Shown one piece after another: positions 1 to 8,365 of a stretch of 42,270 bases of DNA. Within the stretch, counting starts at the first letter, position 1. Each line of letters starts with the position of its first letter. The stretch comes from Pedobacter sp. UBA4863 (GTDB taxonomy: Bacteria > Bacteroidota > Bacteroidia > Sphingobacteriales > Sphingobacteriaceae), in contig NZ_DHDZ01000028.1 of the NCBI RefSeq assembly GCF_002399615.1, forward strand, positions 1-42,270, in the 5' to 3' direction. Below the pieces are notes generated by a model. The model was not told the DNA's origin and ran no database searches. It saw nothing but the letters and a program-made list of their open reading frames with translations. The position numbers and the translations under genes were made by a program.

Positions 1-38
1 CTTATTTATAATGCACTACGGGTACTAGTTACTAATGC

Positions 39-491
39 CTAAACAGTAAATCTAATCCACTTGTCTCCCTCGTAGCCAAAAATAAAATGCCCTGGGTGTA
101 TCATTTCGGCAATATCTTCTACCAAAGCTACCGCTTCTTCTGGTTTTAATAAGCGATAATCATCAGCCAGAAGACAAACCCTGTTAAACTTTACAGCGGG
201 CCATGCCTCATTAAGTAGCACAGGCACTTTCCGCATCAAATCGTCTAACAAATTCGTTTCCTCATGAAAAACCACATAAACGGCTTCCATAGGCTCGGTA
301 GTTACCGCAGCTCCGCCCAACTTGGCAATTGCCGAAAGCTCAAGACGTGGCTTTCCGTTGGAATCTAAAAAGCAAACCGGAACTTTGTCCATGAACTTAA
401 TCTTATGTTCAACAATAGCTAAACGCTCCAACAATTCCTCACGCAGTGCTGCATTATTTTCGGTATTTATAAGTTCATTTAAAGACGACAT
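39..491 (-). CDS. BtuF/TroA-like half-domain protein, apparently cytoplasmic
   Basis: About 150 residues starting at MSSLNEL; a longer upstream reading frame would run into the start region of the divergent lipoprotein gene, so the inner ATG is preferred. There is no signal peptide or membrane segment. The C-terminal part (an IHPGHFIFGYEG segment followed by WIRF) resembles the end of periplasmic cobalamin/iron-complex binding proteins of the BtuF type, and the IVEHKIKFMDKVPVCFLD segment resembles the linker-helix/strand junction of that fold. It is only about half the family length and would lack a complete ligand cleft. I infer a degenerate or specialised stand-alone domain. Function unknown; the assignment rests on weak resemblance. 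Confidence 0.6.
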   Translation of the reverse strand: MSSLNELINTENNAALREELLERLAIVEHKIKFMDKVPVCFLDSNGKPRLELSAIAKLGGAAVTTEPMEAVYVVFHEETNLLDDLMRKVPVLLNEAWPAVKFNRVCLLADDYRLLKPEEAVALVEDIAEMIHPGHFIFGYEGDKWIRFTV

Positions 492-539
492 CTGAATTAT
501 TTTATTAATTTGTACACAAAAATAGTATTTCCCTTTTCG

Positions 540-2171
540 ATGCGCACCATTAAGCTTAATATATTTTGTTTTTGTTGTTTCATTATCCTGTTTTCTTGTA
601 AAGAGAACCAGCACAACAACAAAAAAGTATTCAATATCAACCTAGATCAAAATCTCACTTCGCTAGACCCAGCATTTGCTCGCAACCAAAATGCCATTTG
701 GATGATGAACCAAATTTTCAATGGCTTAGTACAGATAGATTCGGCCCTTAATACCATTCCCTGCATTGCCAAAACATGGCAAATTTCTAATGACGGACTC
801 GTCTATACCTTTAATTTACGTAACGATGTTTTTTTTCAGGACGATGCCCTTTTTAAAAACGGCAAAGGCAGAAAAGTGGTAGCCGAAGATTTTGTATATA
901 GTTTTAACCGGCTAATCGACCCAAAGGTAGCCTCGTCTGGAGGATGGATTTTTAGCGACAAAGTAAAAGATGCCAGTAGTTTTATAGCGTTAAATGATAG
1001 CACTTTTCAAATTAAATTACTTAAACCGTTTCCTACTTTTATAAGTTTACTTACCGCACAATACTGCTTTGTGGTTCCCAAAGAGGTAGTAGAACACTAT
1101 GGTAAAGATTTTAGAAACCATCCGGTAGGTACCGGCCCTTTTAAATTTAAGTATTGGAAAGAAGATGAAGTGCTGGTACTACTTAAAAATGATAATTACT
1201 TTGAAAAAGATAGTACTGGCCATAAACTGCCTTACTTAGACGCCGTAAAAGTTAGTTTTATTAACGATAAACAGAGCGCTTTTATGAATTTCCTTAAAAA
1301 AGATCTTGATTTTTTTAACAGTGTTGACGGGAGTTACAGAGATGATATTTTAACGAAAAGTGGCAAAATGACCAGTAAATACAAAAATAAATTTCAACTG
1401 ATCAAAGGCCCATACCTGTGTACCGAGTATGTTGGTATCTTAGTTGATCCGGATAAGGAAATCGTTAAAAATTCGCCATTGCGGTTTAAAAAAGTTAGAC
1501 AGGCCATTAATTACGCTATTGATAGAGAGAAACTAATTAAATACTTGCGTAATAGCATTGGCACACCGGCAACTTCGGGCTTTATACCTAGGGGCATGCC
1601 CGGTTTTGATAGCACAAAGGTGAAAGGCTACGACTACAATCCAGCGCTAGCTGCCAAATTACTTGCCGAAGCTGGTTATCCAAACGGTAAAGGAATGCCT
1701 ACCATTAAATTAAGCACTTCTACTACTTACAAAGATTTAATTGAATTTATACAGGGCGAACTTGCAAACATTGGCATAAAAGCTAAGGTAGATGTTAGCC
1801 CAAGTGCCAGCTTACGAGATTTGATGGCAAAAAATGAAGTTGTTTTTTTTAGGGGCTCATGGATTGCCGACTATGCCGATGGCGAAAACTACCTCTCGGT
1901 ATTCTATTCTAAAAACAAGGTTCCTTTTGGCCCTAACTACACCGGTTATTTTAATAAAGAGTTTGATCGACTTTTCGAACAAAGTTATTACGAGAACAAT
2001 CCTCAAAAACGTTTTGAACTCTATCATAAAATGGACAACATGGTATTAGAGCATGCTTCTGTAGTGCCGATTTTATACGACCAATCGGTAGTAATGCTAC
2101 AGAACAACATTAGCGGATACAACAACAATCCGTTAAGCTTAATGATTTTAAAGGGAGTTAAAAAAGATTAA
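540..2171 (+). CDS. ABC transporter substrate-binding lipoprotein, family 5 (oligopeptide/DppA-OppA type)
   Basis: About 543 residues. The start at 540 gives MRTIKLN, a hydrophobic stretch and a lipobox L17-F-S-C20, so the protein is predicted to be a lipid-anchored periplasmic binding protein; a TTG at 510 would place extra residues before the signal. The body has the family 5 pattern: an early LDPAFARN segment, a VVAEDFVYSFNRLIDP motif, GTGPFKFKYW, and AINYAIDREKLIKYL. Such proteins capture peptides or other solutes for an ABC importer. No permease or ATPase gene lies beside it, so the partner is elsewhere or the protein has another role. Its stop codon overlaps the stop of the convergent CWC gene by three bases. 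Confidence 0.9.
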   Translation: MRTIKLNIFCFCCFIILFSCKENQHNNKKVFNINLDQNLTSLDPAFARNQNAIWMMNQIFNGLVQIDSALNTIPCIAKTWQISNDGLVYTFNLRNDVFFQDDALFKNGKGRKVVAEDFVYSFNRLIDPKVASSGGWIFSDKVKDASSFIALNDSTFQIKLLKPFPTFISLLTAQYCFVVPKEVVEHYGKDFRNHPVGTGPFKFKYWKEDEVLVLLKNDNYFEKDSTGHKLPYLDAVKVSFINDKQSAFMNFLKKDLDFFNSVDGSYRDDILTKSGKMTSKYKNKFQLIKGPYLCTEYVGILVDPDKEIVKNSPLRFKKVRQAINYAIDREKLIKYLRNSIGTPATSGFIPRGMPGFDSTKVKGYDYNPALAAKLLAEAGYPNGKGMPTIKLSTSTTYKDLIEFIQGELANIGIKAKVDVSPSASLRDLMAKNEVVFFRGSWIADYADGENYLSVFYSKNKVPFGPNYTGYFNKEFDRLFEQSYYENNPQKRFELYHKMDNMVLEHASVVPILYDQSVVMLQNNISGYNNNPLSLMILKGVKKD

Positions 2172-2389
2172 CAGTTTATTGTTTCACGATATTCTTGTTG
2201 TAGTGCTAATAAACATTTGGCGCATAAACAGCCATCGTAAAGCTCGCTAACGTATTGCACTTCATTAATTGTTAATTGTACCACGCTGCATTGACATTTG
2301 GTATAAGCATTTGCTTTACACTCAATAGGAGTGCCACATCGCTCGCAAGCTATGATTTCGTGTTTGCTATGGGTGAATAATTTGTTCAT
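2168..2389 (-). CDS. Small cysteine-rich CWC family protein
   Basis: About 73 residues if started at MNKLFTH; an in-frame ATG at 2443 would add 18 residues that do not fit the family. The pattern is that of the Cysteine-rich CWC domain: CERCGTPIECKA, then KCQC, then a C-terminal YDGCLCAKCL, seven to eight cysteines likely to bind a metal, probably zinc. The cellular role of the family is not known to me. It is convergent with the binding-protein gene, and the two stop codons overlap. nrdA reads in the same direction upstream, separated by about 180 bases with a C-rich hairpin, so it is probably not in the nrd operon. Confidence 0.75.
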   Translation of the reverse strand: MNKLFTHSKHEIIACERCGTPIECKANAYTKCQCSVVQLTINEVQYVSELYDGCLCAKCLLALQQEYRETINC

Positions 2390-2522
2390 TAATTCATTGT
2401 GTTCATTAGTTCCCTTGAAGTTGCCGATTAAAACTAATGCCAAATGAACTAATAAACTAAAAGCAAAAATACATCCAAAAAGTAAGGTTCTGAACTTTAT
2501 ATCCAGAACCTTAAATATTATT

Positions 2523-2560
2523 GCTTTAAGATTGCTTCATCGTTAGCCCCCCTTTAGGGG
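2523..2560 (-). repeat. Partial dispersed repeat and C/G-rich hairpin downstream of nrdA
   Basis: The 16 bases GCTTTAAGATTGCTTC at 2523-2538 are identical to part of the dispersed repeat at 29958-29973 beside dnaK. They are followed by a hairpin CCCC-TTTA-GGGG at 2549-2560 just beyond the nrdA stop codon. The hairpin may end nrd transcription, but it lacks a clear U tract on either strand. Confidence 0.5.
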
Positions 2561-2571
2561 ATTTAGGGGAT

Positions 2572-4956
2572 TTACCCCGAACAGCTAATGCAACCTTCTT
2601 CCATAGTACAAACTGGTCCGTCTATAATTTCCTCTGCAACTTGATTTTGAGGAATATTAGCAGGAATTACCGCCTCAATAGCTTTACCACCTTGGTTCTC
2701 CACGGTAAATTTAACCGCTTGCGAAGCCGCTTGTGTACGCAGGTAGTACATACCTGTTTTCAAGCCTTTTTTCCAAGCATAGAAATGCATTGATGTTAGT
2801 TTTGAAGTATTTGGCGCATTGATAAACAAGTTTAACGATTGAGATTGGCAAATGTACGCACCTCTATCGGCCGACATGTCGATGATGTTCTTCATCTTAA
2901 TTTCCCAAACTGTTTTGTACAGTTCTTTAATATAATCTGGAATTTCTGCAATGTCTTGGATAGAGCCGTTAGCCAAGATAATTCTATCTTTCATTTGCGG
3001 GTTCCACAAACCTAAAGCAACTAAATCTTTCAGCAAGTGCTTATTCACTACAATAAATTCGCCACTTAATACACGTCGTGTATAGATATTTGAAGTGTAA
3101 GGTTCGAAACACTCGTTGTTACCCAAAATTTGAGAAGTTGAAGCGGTAGGCATTGGCGCCACTAACAAGGAGTTGTACACCCCTTTTTTAACTACACGCT
3201 TTCTCAAGCTTTCCCAATCCCAACGGTTACTGTCTGGGGTAACATTCCATAAGTCAAACTGGAACTGGCCTTTTGATAATGGCGAACCTTTGAACGTTTT
3301 GTAAGCACCATGCTTCTCTGCTAAATCTGCCGAAGCAGTCATGGCGGCAAAATAAATGGTTTCGAAAATATCCTTATTCAACTTTTTAGCAGCATCACTT
3401 TCAAAAGGATAACGCATTAAAATAAATGCATCTGCCAAACCTTGCACCCCTAATCCAATTGGACGGTGACGCAAGTTGGAGTTTGCTGCCTCTGGCACCG
3501 GATAATAGTTATGATCGATGATTTTATTCAAGTTCAATGCTGCTTGATAAGTTACATCGTATAGCTTTTGGTGATCAAACTCGCCATTAATTACAAAACG
3601 AGGTAATGCTAACGAAGCTAAGTTACAAACTGCCACTTCGTCTTTAGAAGTGTACTCGATAATTTCGGTACATAAGTTAGATGACTTAATTGTACCCAAG
3701 TTTTGTTGGTTCGATTTCGCATTGGCCGCATCTTTGTACAACAAATAAGGCGTTCCAGTTTCAATTTGCGAATCTAAAATGGCAAACCAAAGCTCTTGTG
3801 CTTTAACTACTTTACGAGCTCTGCCTTCTTGTTCATATTTCACATAAAGCTTATTAAACTCTTCGCTGTGGCAATCTGCTAAGCCTGGTGCTTCGTCTGG
3901 CGAGAATAAGCTCCAATCGCCATTTTCTTCTACACGTTGCATAAACAAATCGTTAATCCAAAGTGCGTAGAACAAATCACGGGCACGCATTTCTTCCTTA
4001 CCATGGTTTTTACGCAGGTCTAAAAATTCAAAAACATCAGCATGCCAAGGCTCTAAATAAATTGCAAAGGCACCTTTACGTTTACCACCACCTTGATCTA
4101 CGTAACGAGCAGTATCGTTAAATACGCGTAGCATTGGCACAATACCATTACTGGTGCCGTTGGTACCGCCAATGTAAGCGCCCGTAGCACGAATGTTGTG
4201 AATGCTTAAACCAATACCGCCAGCGCTTTGAGAAATCTTAGCGGTTTGTTTTAAAGTATCGTAAATACCTTCAATGCTGTCGTCTTGCATGGTTAACAAG
4301 AAACACGATGACATTTGAGGTTTTGGCGTAGCTGCATTAAATAACGTAGGTGTTGCATGGGTAAACCAACGCTCGCTCATTAAGTTATAAGTTGCTATTG
4401 CACTTTCGATATCTTCTTTATGGATGCCCACAGCAACACGCATAAACAAATGTTGCGGACGCTCTACAATTTTGCCGTTAACCTTTAGCAGGTAAGATTT
4501 TTCTAAGGTTTTGAAACCGAAGTAATCGAAACCAAAATCCCTATCGTAGATAATGGTACTGTCTAAAATTTCTGCATTATCTTGAATAACTTTCCAAATA
4601 TCATCGGCAATTAAAGCAGAATCTTTCCCTGTTTTTGGATCAATGTAATTATACAACTGCTCCATGGTTTTAGAAAAAGATTTTAAGGTATTTTTATGCA
4701 AGTTAGATACGGCAATACGCGAAGCCAACAAGGCATAGTCGGGATGTTTTGTAGTTAAAGACGCTGCCGTTTCTGCTGCTAAATTATCTAGCTCTGATGT
4801 GGTTACCCCATCATACAATCCTTCAATTACTTTTCTAGCAACATCAATAGGATCTACCAATTCAGCATTAAAACCATAGCACAGCTTCTCTATCCGAGCT
4901 GTAATCTTATCAAATTTTACCGCTTCTTTACGGCCATCTCTTTTTATTACAAACAT
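2572..4956 (-). CDS. nrdA: Ribonucleoside-diphosphate reductase alpha subunit, class Ia, eukaryote-like
   Basis: 794 residues. It reduces ribonucleoside diphosphates to deoxyribonucleotides in the cytoplasm with NrdB. An N-terminal ATP-cone (about 1-95, FVIKRDGRKEAVKFDKI) gives allosteric activity control. Catalytic residues are visible: C218 in SSCFLL, N427/C429/E431 in SNLCTEI, and C444 in VAVCNLASLAL. These fall at the same residue numbers as I recall for the human large subunit, and sequence similarity to it is high throughout. The C-terminal tail ends CISCSG, giving the C789/C792 shuttle pair. It lies downstream of nrdB with a 105-base spacer containing a 10-bp hairpin, so the two are probably co-transcribed. 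Confidence 0.97.
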   Translation of the reverse strand: MFVIKRDGRKEAVKFDKITARIEKLCYGFNAELVDPIDVARKVIEGLYDGVTTSELDNLAAETAASLTTKHPDYALLASRIAVSNLHKNTLKSFSKTMEQLYNYIDPKTGKDSALIADDIWKVIQDNAEILDSTIIYDRDFGFDYFGFKTLEKSYLLKVNGKIVERPQHLFMRVAVGIHKEDIESAIATYNLMSERWFTHATPTLFNAATPKPQMSSCFLLTMQDDSIEGIYDTLKQTAKISQSAGGIGLSIHNIRATGAYIGGTNGTSNGIVPMLRVFNDTARYVDQGGGKRKGAFAIYLEPWHADVFEFLDLRKNHGKEEMRARDLFYALWINDLFMQRVEENGDWSLFSPDEAPGLADCHSEEFNKLYVKYEQEGRARKVVKAQELWFAILDSQIETGTPYLLYKDAANAKSNQQNLGTIKSSNLCTEIIEYTSKDEVAVCNLASLALPRFVINGEFDHQKLYDVTYQAALNLNKIIDHNYYPVPEAANSNLRHRPIGLGVQGLADAFILMRYPFESDAAKKLNKDIFETIYFAAMTASADLAEKHGAYKTFKGSPLSKGQFQFDLWNVTPDSNRWDWESLRKRVVKKGVYNSLLVAPMPTASTSQILGNNECFEPYTSNIYTRRVLSGEFIVVNKHLLKDLVALGLWNPQMKDRIILANGSIQDIAEIPDYIKELYKTVWEIKMKNIIDMSADRGAYICQSQSLNLFINAPNTSKLTSMHFYAWKKGLKTGMYYLRTQAASQAVKFTVENQGGKAIEAVIPANIPQNQVAEEIIDGPVCTMEEGCISCSG

Positions 4957-4994
4957 CCTTACAAAATTTAATTATTGAATTTTGAATGAGTAAA

Positions 4995-5030
4995 TGATAG
5001 AATATTCGCAAAGCATGGCCTATTCTATCA
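4995..5030 (-). promoter_or_regulatory. Intercistronic hairpin between nrdB and nrdA
   Basis: A perfect 10-bp inverted repeat, TGATAGAATA at 4995-5004 and TATTCTATCA at 5021-5030, with a 16-base loop. It sits in the 105-base spacer between nrdB and nrdA and has no U tract. It could affect mRNA processing or stability; that role is inference. Confidence 0.5.
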
Positions 5031-5061
5031 CTCAATCATTTTATAATTTTATCATTATTCT

Positions 5062-6039
5062 CTAAAAGTCTTCATCCAATGAAAAAGCCTGTGCTTTATC
5101 TTCCGAAGAAGTTAACACGCCACTTTTTTGGTAATCGCCCACGCGTTTTTCAAAGAAATTAGTTTTACCTTGTAGCGAAATCATTTCCATAAAATCGAAT
5201 GGGTTGGTAGCGTTATAAACTTTTGAGTAGCCAAGTTCAGCCAACCATCTATCGGCAACAAACTCTATGTATTGCTTCATCAAATCTGCATTCATCCCAA
5301 TTAGTTTAACTGGTAAAGCATCGGTGATGAAATCTTTCTCAATTTCTACTGCATCTTTAATGATGGTATGTACCTGCTCTTCGCTCAGCTTGTTTTGCAA
5401 CATACTGTACAGCAAGCAGGCAAATTCGCAGTGCGAACCCTCGTCTCTAGAAATTAATTCGTTACTGAAAGTTAAACCTGGCATTAAGCCACGTTTTTTT
5501 AGCCAGAAAATAGAACAGAAACTACCGCTGAAGAAAATACCTTCTACCGCGGCAAAAGCTACCAAGCGTTCGGCAAATGTTCCATTATCGATCCAGCGCA
5601 ATGCCCATTCTGCTTTTTTCTTAACCGCAGGAACAGTTTCGATAGCATGGAACAGCCTATCTTTCTCTTCTGGGTCTTTTACATAAGTATCAATTAACAA
5701 GGCATAAGTCTCCGAGTGGATATTTTCCATCATGATCTGGAAACCATAATAGCAACGTGCTTCAGGAATTTGAACTTCGCTCATGAAGTTTACCGCTAAG
5801 TTTTCATTTACAATGCCATCACTTGCCGCAAAAAATGCCAAAATGTGCGAAATGAAATGACGCTCGCCACTGTTCAGGTTTTCCCAGTGTTTAATATCGT
5901 CAGACAAGTCAATTTCTTCTGCAGTCCAAAAACTAGCTTCACTCTTTTTGTACATTTCCCAAATAGCCGGAAACTTAATAGGCAAAAGCACAAAACGATC
6001 TTTGTTTTCTCTTAGTAATAATTCATCTTCCATGATCAC
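5062..6039 (-). CDS. nrdB: Ribonucleoside-diphosphate reductase beta subunit, class Ia, eukaryote-like
   Basis: 325 residues (323 if started at the third codon, also ATG). It houses the diiron-tyrosyl radical cofactor. All ligands are visible with correct spacing: D44 (AEEIDL), E105 and H108 (MENIHSE), E166 (AVEGIFF), E200 and H203 (RDEGSHCEF). The radical tyrosine is Y112. The segment FISHILAFFAASDGIVNENL and the C-terminal tail ending FSLDEDF, which docks on the alpha subunit, closely resemble the vertebrate small subunit. First gene of the nrdB-nrdA pair. Upstream lies a long untranslated region with a possible Bacteroidota -7 element at 6230-6237 (TATATTTG on the minus strand) and a palindrome at 6108-6129. 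Confidence 0.97.
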   Translation of the reverse strand: MIMEDELLLRENKDRFVLLPIKFPAIWEMYKKSEASFWTAEEIDLSDDIKHWENLNSGERHFISHILAFFAASDGIVNENLAVNFMSEVQIPEARCYYGFQIMMENIHSETYALLIDTYVKDPEEKDRLFHAIETVPAVKKKAEWALRWIDNGTFAERLVAFAAVEGIFFSGSFCSIFWLKKRGLMPGLTFSNELISRDEGSHCEFACLLYSMLQNKLSEEQVHTIIKDAVEIEKDFITDALPVKLIGMNADLMKQYIEFVADRWLAELGYSKVYNATNPFDFMEMISLQGKTNFFEKRVGDYQKSGVLTSSEDKAQAFSLDEDF

Positions 6040-6433
6040 TCTTTTTACATTCTTTTAAATACCGTTACAGCAAACACATTACTTTAGTTCTCTCGCTAAA
6101 TTAAACCGTCTAAAAGGCCTTACTTAGACTACATTGAAAAAAAAGTTAAAAAAATCCTCTTTTCAATACGCTAAACAACAATTAGTTAAACAATAATTTA
6201 GGTGTTTTCTATTAAAGAACTCTGTATAACAAATATAAAAGTAAAGGCATTTTTTACGGCTTAAAGTTGTTAACATGCAACCCGTCAAGTGTCGATATCT
6301 ATAAGAAATTAGAGAAGAAAGGGGTAGAAAAAAAGCTAATCATTTCTTTTTTAGCGCTTAGAGAATCTAAAAAAGTGTTAGTAATTTAAAAATAAGACTG
6401 AAAGTCTTTGGAATGAAATTCTATGCTATAATT
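6040..6433. other. Intergenic region upstream of nrdB, no gene
   Basis: 394 bases without a convincing reading frame. Contents: an imperfect palindrome at 6108-6129 (GTCTAA, AAGGCCTT, TTAGAC), a minus-strand TAnnTTTG-type element at 6230-6237 without a good -33 partner, and the rlpA terminator near 6384-6408. If the -7 element is used, nrdB has a leader of about 185 bases containing the palindrome. Confidence 0.5.
6384..6408 (-). terminator. Probable intrinsic terminator of the RlpA-like gene
   Basis: On the minus strand the hairpin AAGACT-TTC-AGTCTT (6394-6408) is followed by ATTTTTAAATT, 26 bases past the stop codon of the RlpA-like gene. The stem is only 6 bp, so the call is moderate. Confidence 0.5.
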
Positions 6434-6811
6434 TCACTTTAGCACATAGGAGATTTCTACTTTTGCATAGCCTAAACGATAAATGCCTAAGGCTTTAGCG
6501 GCCGATCTGGAGATATCTAAAGAGAATTTTTTGCTAAAAGGCCCTCTATCGTTTATTCTTACTTCAATGGTTTTGTCCGTGCGAAGGTTTCTTACTTTAA
6601 CGAGGGTACCAAAAGGAAGGGTGCGGTGTGCAGCAGTAAATTTAGCTCCCCTATAACGTTCGCCACTAGTTGTTTTTCTACCTTCGAACTTTTTGGCATA
6701 GTAGGTAGTATAAATAGTTTTTTTTATCGTGTCGGCAGCTTTTATAACCTGTCCTTGCGATTTTGCTGCAACCGTTATCAAACTCAAGACCAAGAACAAC
6801 AATATCCTCAT
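6434..6811 (-). CDS. RlpA-like double-psi beta-barrel protein (septal ring lytic transglycosylase family)
   Basis: 125 residues with an N-terminal signal peptide (MRILLFLVLSLITVAAKSQ), so it is exported. The mature part is one RlpA-type double-psi beta-barrel: YYAKKFEGRKTTSGERY, FTAAHRTLPFGTLVKVRN, and VRINDRGPF with the catalytic-type aspartate, then LDISRSAAKALG. RlpA proteins cleave peptidoglycan strands lacking stem peptides at the division site. This one is short, with no SPOR domain, so septal targeting is not evident. Transcribed alone; a terminator of the ribosomal operon lies upstream and a weak one downstream. Confidence 0.88.
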   Translation of the reverse strand: MRILLFLVLSLITVAAKSQGQVIKAADTIKKTIYTTYYAKKFEGRKTTSGERYRGAKFTAAHRTLPFGTLVKVRNLRTDKTIEVRINDRGPFSKKFSLDISRSAAKALGIYRLGYAKVEISYVLK

Positions 6812-6882
6812 ATTACGGATCTTTTAAGGTATAATTTATTTATCCCTATTATTTGATGGGCTTCAAATATAATAAAAGCTTG

Positions 6883-6921
6883 TTTTAAAAAACAAAAGCC
6901 CCGAATTAAATTCGAGGCTTT
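6883..6921 (-). terminator. Intrinsic terminator of the rpsF-rpsR-rplI operon
   Basis: On the minus strand a 13-bp stem (AAAGCCTCGAATT pairing with AATTCGGGGCTTT, one U-G pair) is followed by TGTTTTTT. It starts about 20 bases after the rplI stop codon. The wobble pair makes the hairpin complete only in the minus-strand RNA. Confidence 0.9.
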
Positions 6922-6940
6922 AAGTTTCTATAAGCTAAAA

Positions 6941-7384
6941 TTACTCCGCTACTACTTCGAAAGGAACTTTTACTTTAACTTCTTTGTGTAAGTTTAAGTT
7001 TGCTACATATTCGCCTAAAGTTTTAGGCTCAGTTTCAAAAGTAATACGACGACGATCAACTTCAAAACCTTTAGCTTTTAATGCGTCGGCCACTTGGATA
7101 GTGTTAACCGCACCAAAGATTTTTCCTGTTTCGCCTGCTTTAGCACCAATGCTTAATTTAACATCAGCTAATTGAGCGGCTACGCCTTCAGCATCTTTCT
7201 TAATTTTATCTTGTTTAAAAGCAGCTTGCTTTAAGTTTTCTGCTAATACTTTTTTTGCAGAAGGCGTTGCCAAAATTGCAAAACCTTGTGGAATTAAGTA
7301 ATTACGACCAAAACCAGGTTTTACCGTAACGATATCATCTTTCTCACCTAGTGATTTGATATCTTGCTTTAAAATAATTTCCAT
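6941..7384 (-). CDS. rplI: 50S ribosomal protein L9
   Basis: 147 residues, the usual length. The N-terminal domain MEIILKQDIKSLGEKDDIVTVKPGFGRNYLIPQG carries the L9 signature; the long connecting helix (about 42-75) and the C-terminal RNA-binding domain follow. It binds domain V of 23S rRNA at the base of the L1 stalk and helps maintain reading frame. Third gene of rpsF-rpsR-rplI, 10 bases after rpsR, followed by a strong terminator. Confidence 0.97.
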   Translation of the reverse strand: MEIILKQDIKSLGEKDDIVTVKPGFGRNYLIPQGFAILATPSAKKVLAENLKQAAFKQDKIKKDAEGVAAQLADVKLSIGAKAGETGKIFGAVNTIQVADALKAKGFEVDRRRITFETEPKTLGEYVANLNLHKEVKVKVPFEVVAE

Positions 7385-7394
7385 TGCTCAGCTC

Positions 7395-7658
7395 CTATTT
7401 TAATTGGTCAGTAACGAAAGGCAACAAACCGATGTGACGAGCACGTTTTACCGCTTGAGCCACTTTACGTTGAAACTTCAAAGAAGTACCAGTTAAACGA
7501 CGAGGTAAAATTTTACCTTGCTCGTTAACGAACTTCAACAAAAAGTTTGCGTCTTTATAATCAATGTATTTGATACCGTTTTTCTTGAAACGGCAATATT
7601 TTTTCCTGTTATCCTCCACTTTTGGAGCAGTAACATATTGAATTTGATCTCTTGCCAT
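7395..7658 (-). CDS. rpsR: 30S ribosomal protein S18
   Basis: 87 residues. The core KYCRFKKNGIKYIDYKDANFLLKFVNEQGKILPRRLTGTSLKFQRKVAQAVKRARHIGLLPF is typical of S18, shown here by its segments DYKDANFLLKF, GKILPRRLTG and RARHIGLLPF. S18 pairs with S6 on the 30S platform. Its ATG shares one base with the rpsF stop codon (TAATG), so translation is probably coupled. Confidence 0.97.
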   Translation of the reverse strand: MARDQIQYVTAPKVEDNRKKYCRFKKNGIKYIDYKDANFLLKFVNEQGKILPRRLTGTSLKFQRKVAQAVKRARHIGLLPFVTDQLK

Positions 7659-8020
7659 TACGCTGAAGCCTCCTCTTTCTTAGGTTTTTTGTTAAATGCA
7701 CCACTGCGTTTTTTCTCGCTGTATGCAATTGCATGACGATCTAATCTCACAGTTAAGAAACGTAAAACACGCTCATCGCGTTTTAATTCTAGCTCTAACT
7801 TGCTTACTAATCCACCGTCAGCTTTATATTCTGTAAGGTGGAAGAATCCGTTTGCTTTTTTGTCAATCGGATACGCTAATTTTCTCAAACCCCAATTATC
7901 TTCGGCGATAATTTCGGCTCCGTTATCTTTAATGATGGCTGTAAATTTCGCTAACGCTTCTTTTGCAGCTTCTTCAGATAACAACGGGGTAAGAACGATA
8001 ACAGTTTCGTACTGATTCAT
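7658..8020 (-). CDS. rpsF: 30S ribosomal protein S6
   Basis: 120 residues. N-terminal MNQYETVIVLTPLLSEE and central WGLRKLAYPIDKKANGFFHL are characteristic of S6, which forms the S6-S18 heterodimer on the small subunit. The C-terminus is a short basic tail (KKRSGAFNKKPKKEEASA). First gene of the operon, preceded by a good Bacteroidota promoter at 8069-8099 and a small hairpin in the leader. Confidence 0.97.
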   Translation of the reverse strand: MNQYETVIVLTPLLSEEAAKEALAKFTAIIKDNGAEIIAEDNWGLRKLAYPIDKKANGFFHLTEYKADGGLVSKLELELKRDERVLRFLTVRLDRHAIAYSEKKRSGAFNKKPKKEEASA

Positions 8021-8365
8021 TGTTGTATTTAATTAATTTTTTAATTTATTCCCGCATAAATCGGGCTGCAAATGTAAGAATATATTTCTATAAATCAAAC
8101 CGTTGTTCTATAAAAACATAAAGCTTATTGCGCAATTACTTTACAATACGATATAAGTAGATTACAAAATCTAGAAAAACCCTTACCAATTTAAAAGACT
8201 TACGAAACATTTGATGTCGTTTTCCGCAAAAAGAATGCTTTTAATGGATTATTAAAATACCGCTTTCATGGTATTTTAACAACAAACATCCCTAAATCTA
8301 TCTTTTTTTTCCACAGATAACATATTGCACTCGGTAACTATCAAAATTTGCTTATTTTCGTGGCA
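8021..8365. other. Divergent intergenic region between rpsF and dnaX, with a 10-bp inverted repeat
   Basis: 345 bases, no gene. Besides the rpsF promoter it holds the leader hairpin CCCG-N7-CGGG at 8051-8064 and a perfect inverted repeat TTAAAATACC (8262-8271) / GGTATTTTAA (8280-8289), about 75 bases upstream of the dnaX start. A TATTTTCG element at 8353-8360 is a weak dnaX -7 candidate that would leave an extremely short leader. Confidence 0.55.
8069..8099 (-). promoter_or_regulatory. Promoter of the rpsF operon
   Basis: On the minus strand TTTG (8096-8099), a 19-base spacer, then TACATTTG (8069-8076). This matches the Bacteroidota consensus TTTG-N19-TAnnTTTG exactly. The predicted transcript begins just before a hairpin CCCG-ATTTATG-CGGG, about 30 bases upstream of the rpsF start; S6-S18 feedback on this leader is possible but unproven. 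Confidence 0.8.

Noticed and set aside
510..539. TTG at 510 as the start of the binding lipoprotein
   Set aside because: It would put ten residues ahead of an otherwise normal lipoprotein signal peptide; the ATG at 540 gives the correct signal and lipobox spacing.
6040..6130. NrdR box upstream of nrdB
   Set aside because: I looked for paired ACAC-ATAT-TGTGT-like sites and found none; only an unrelated imperfect palindrome is present.
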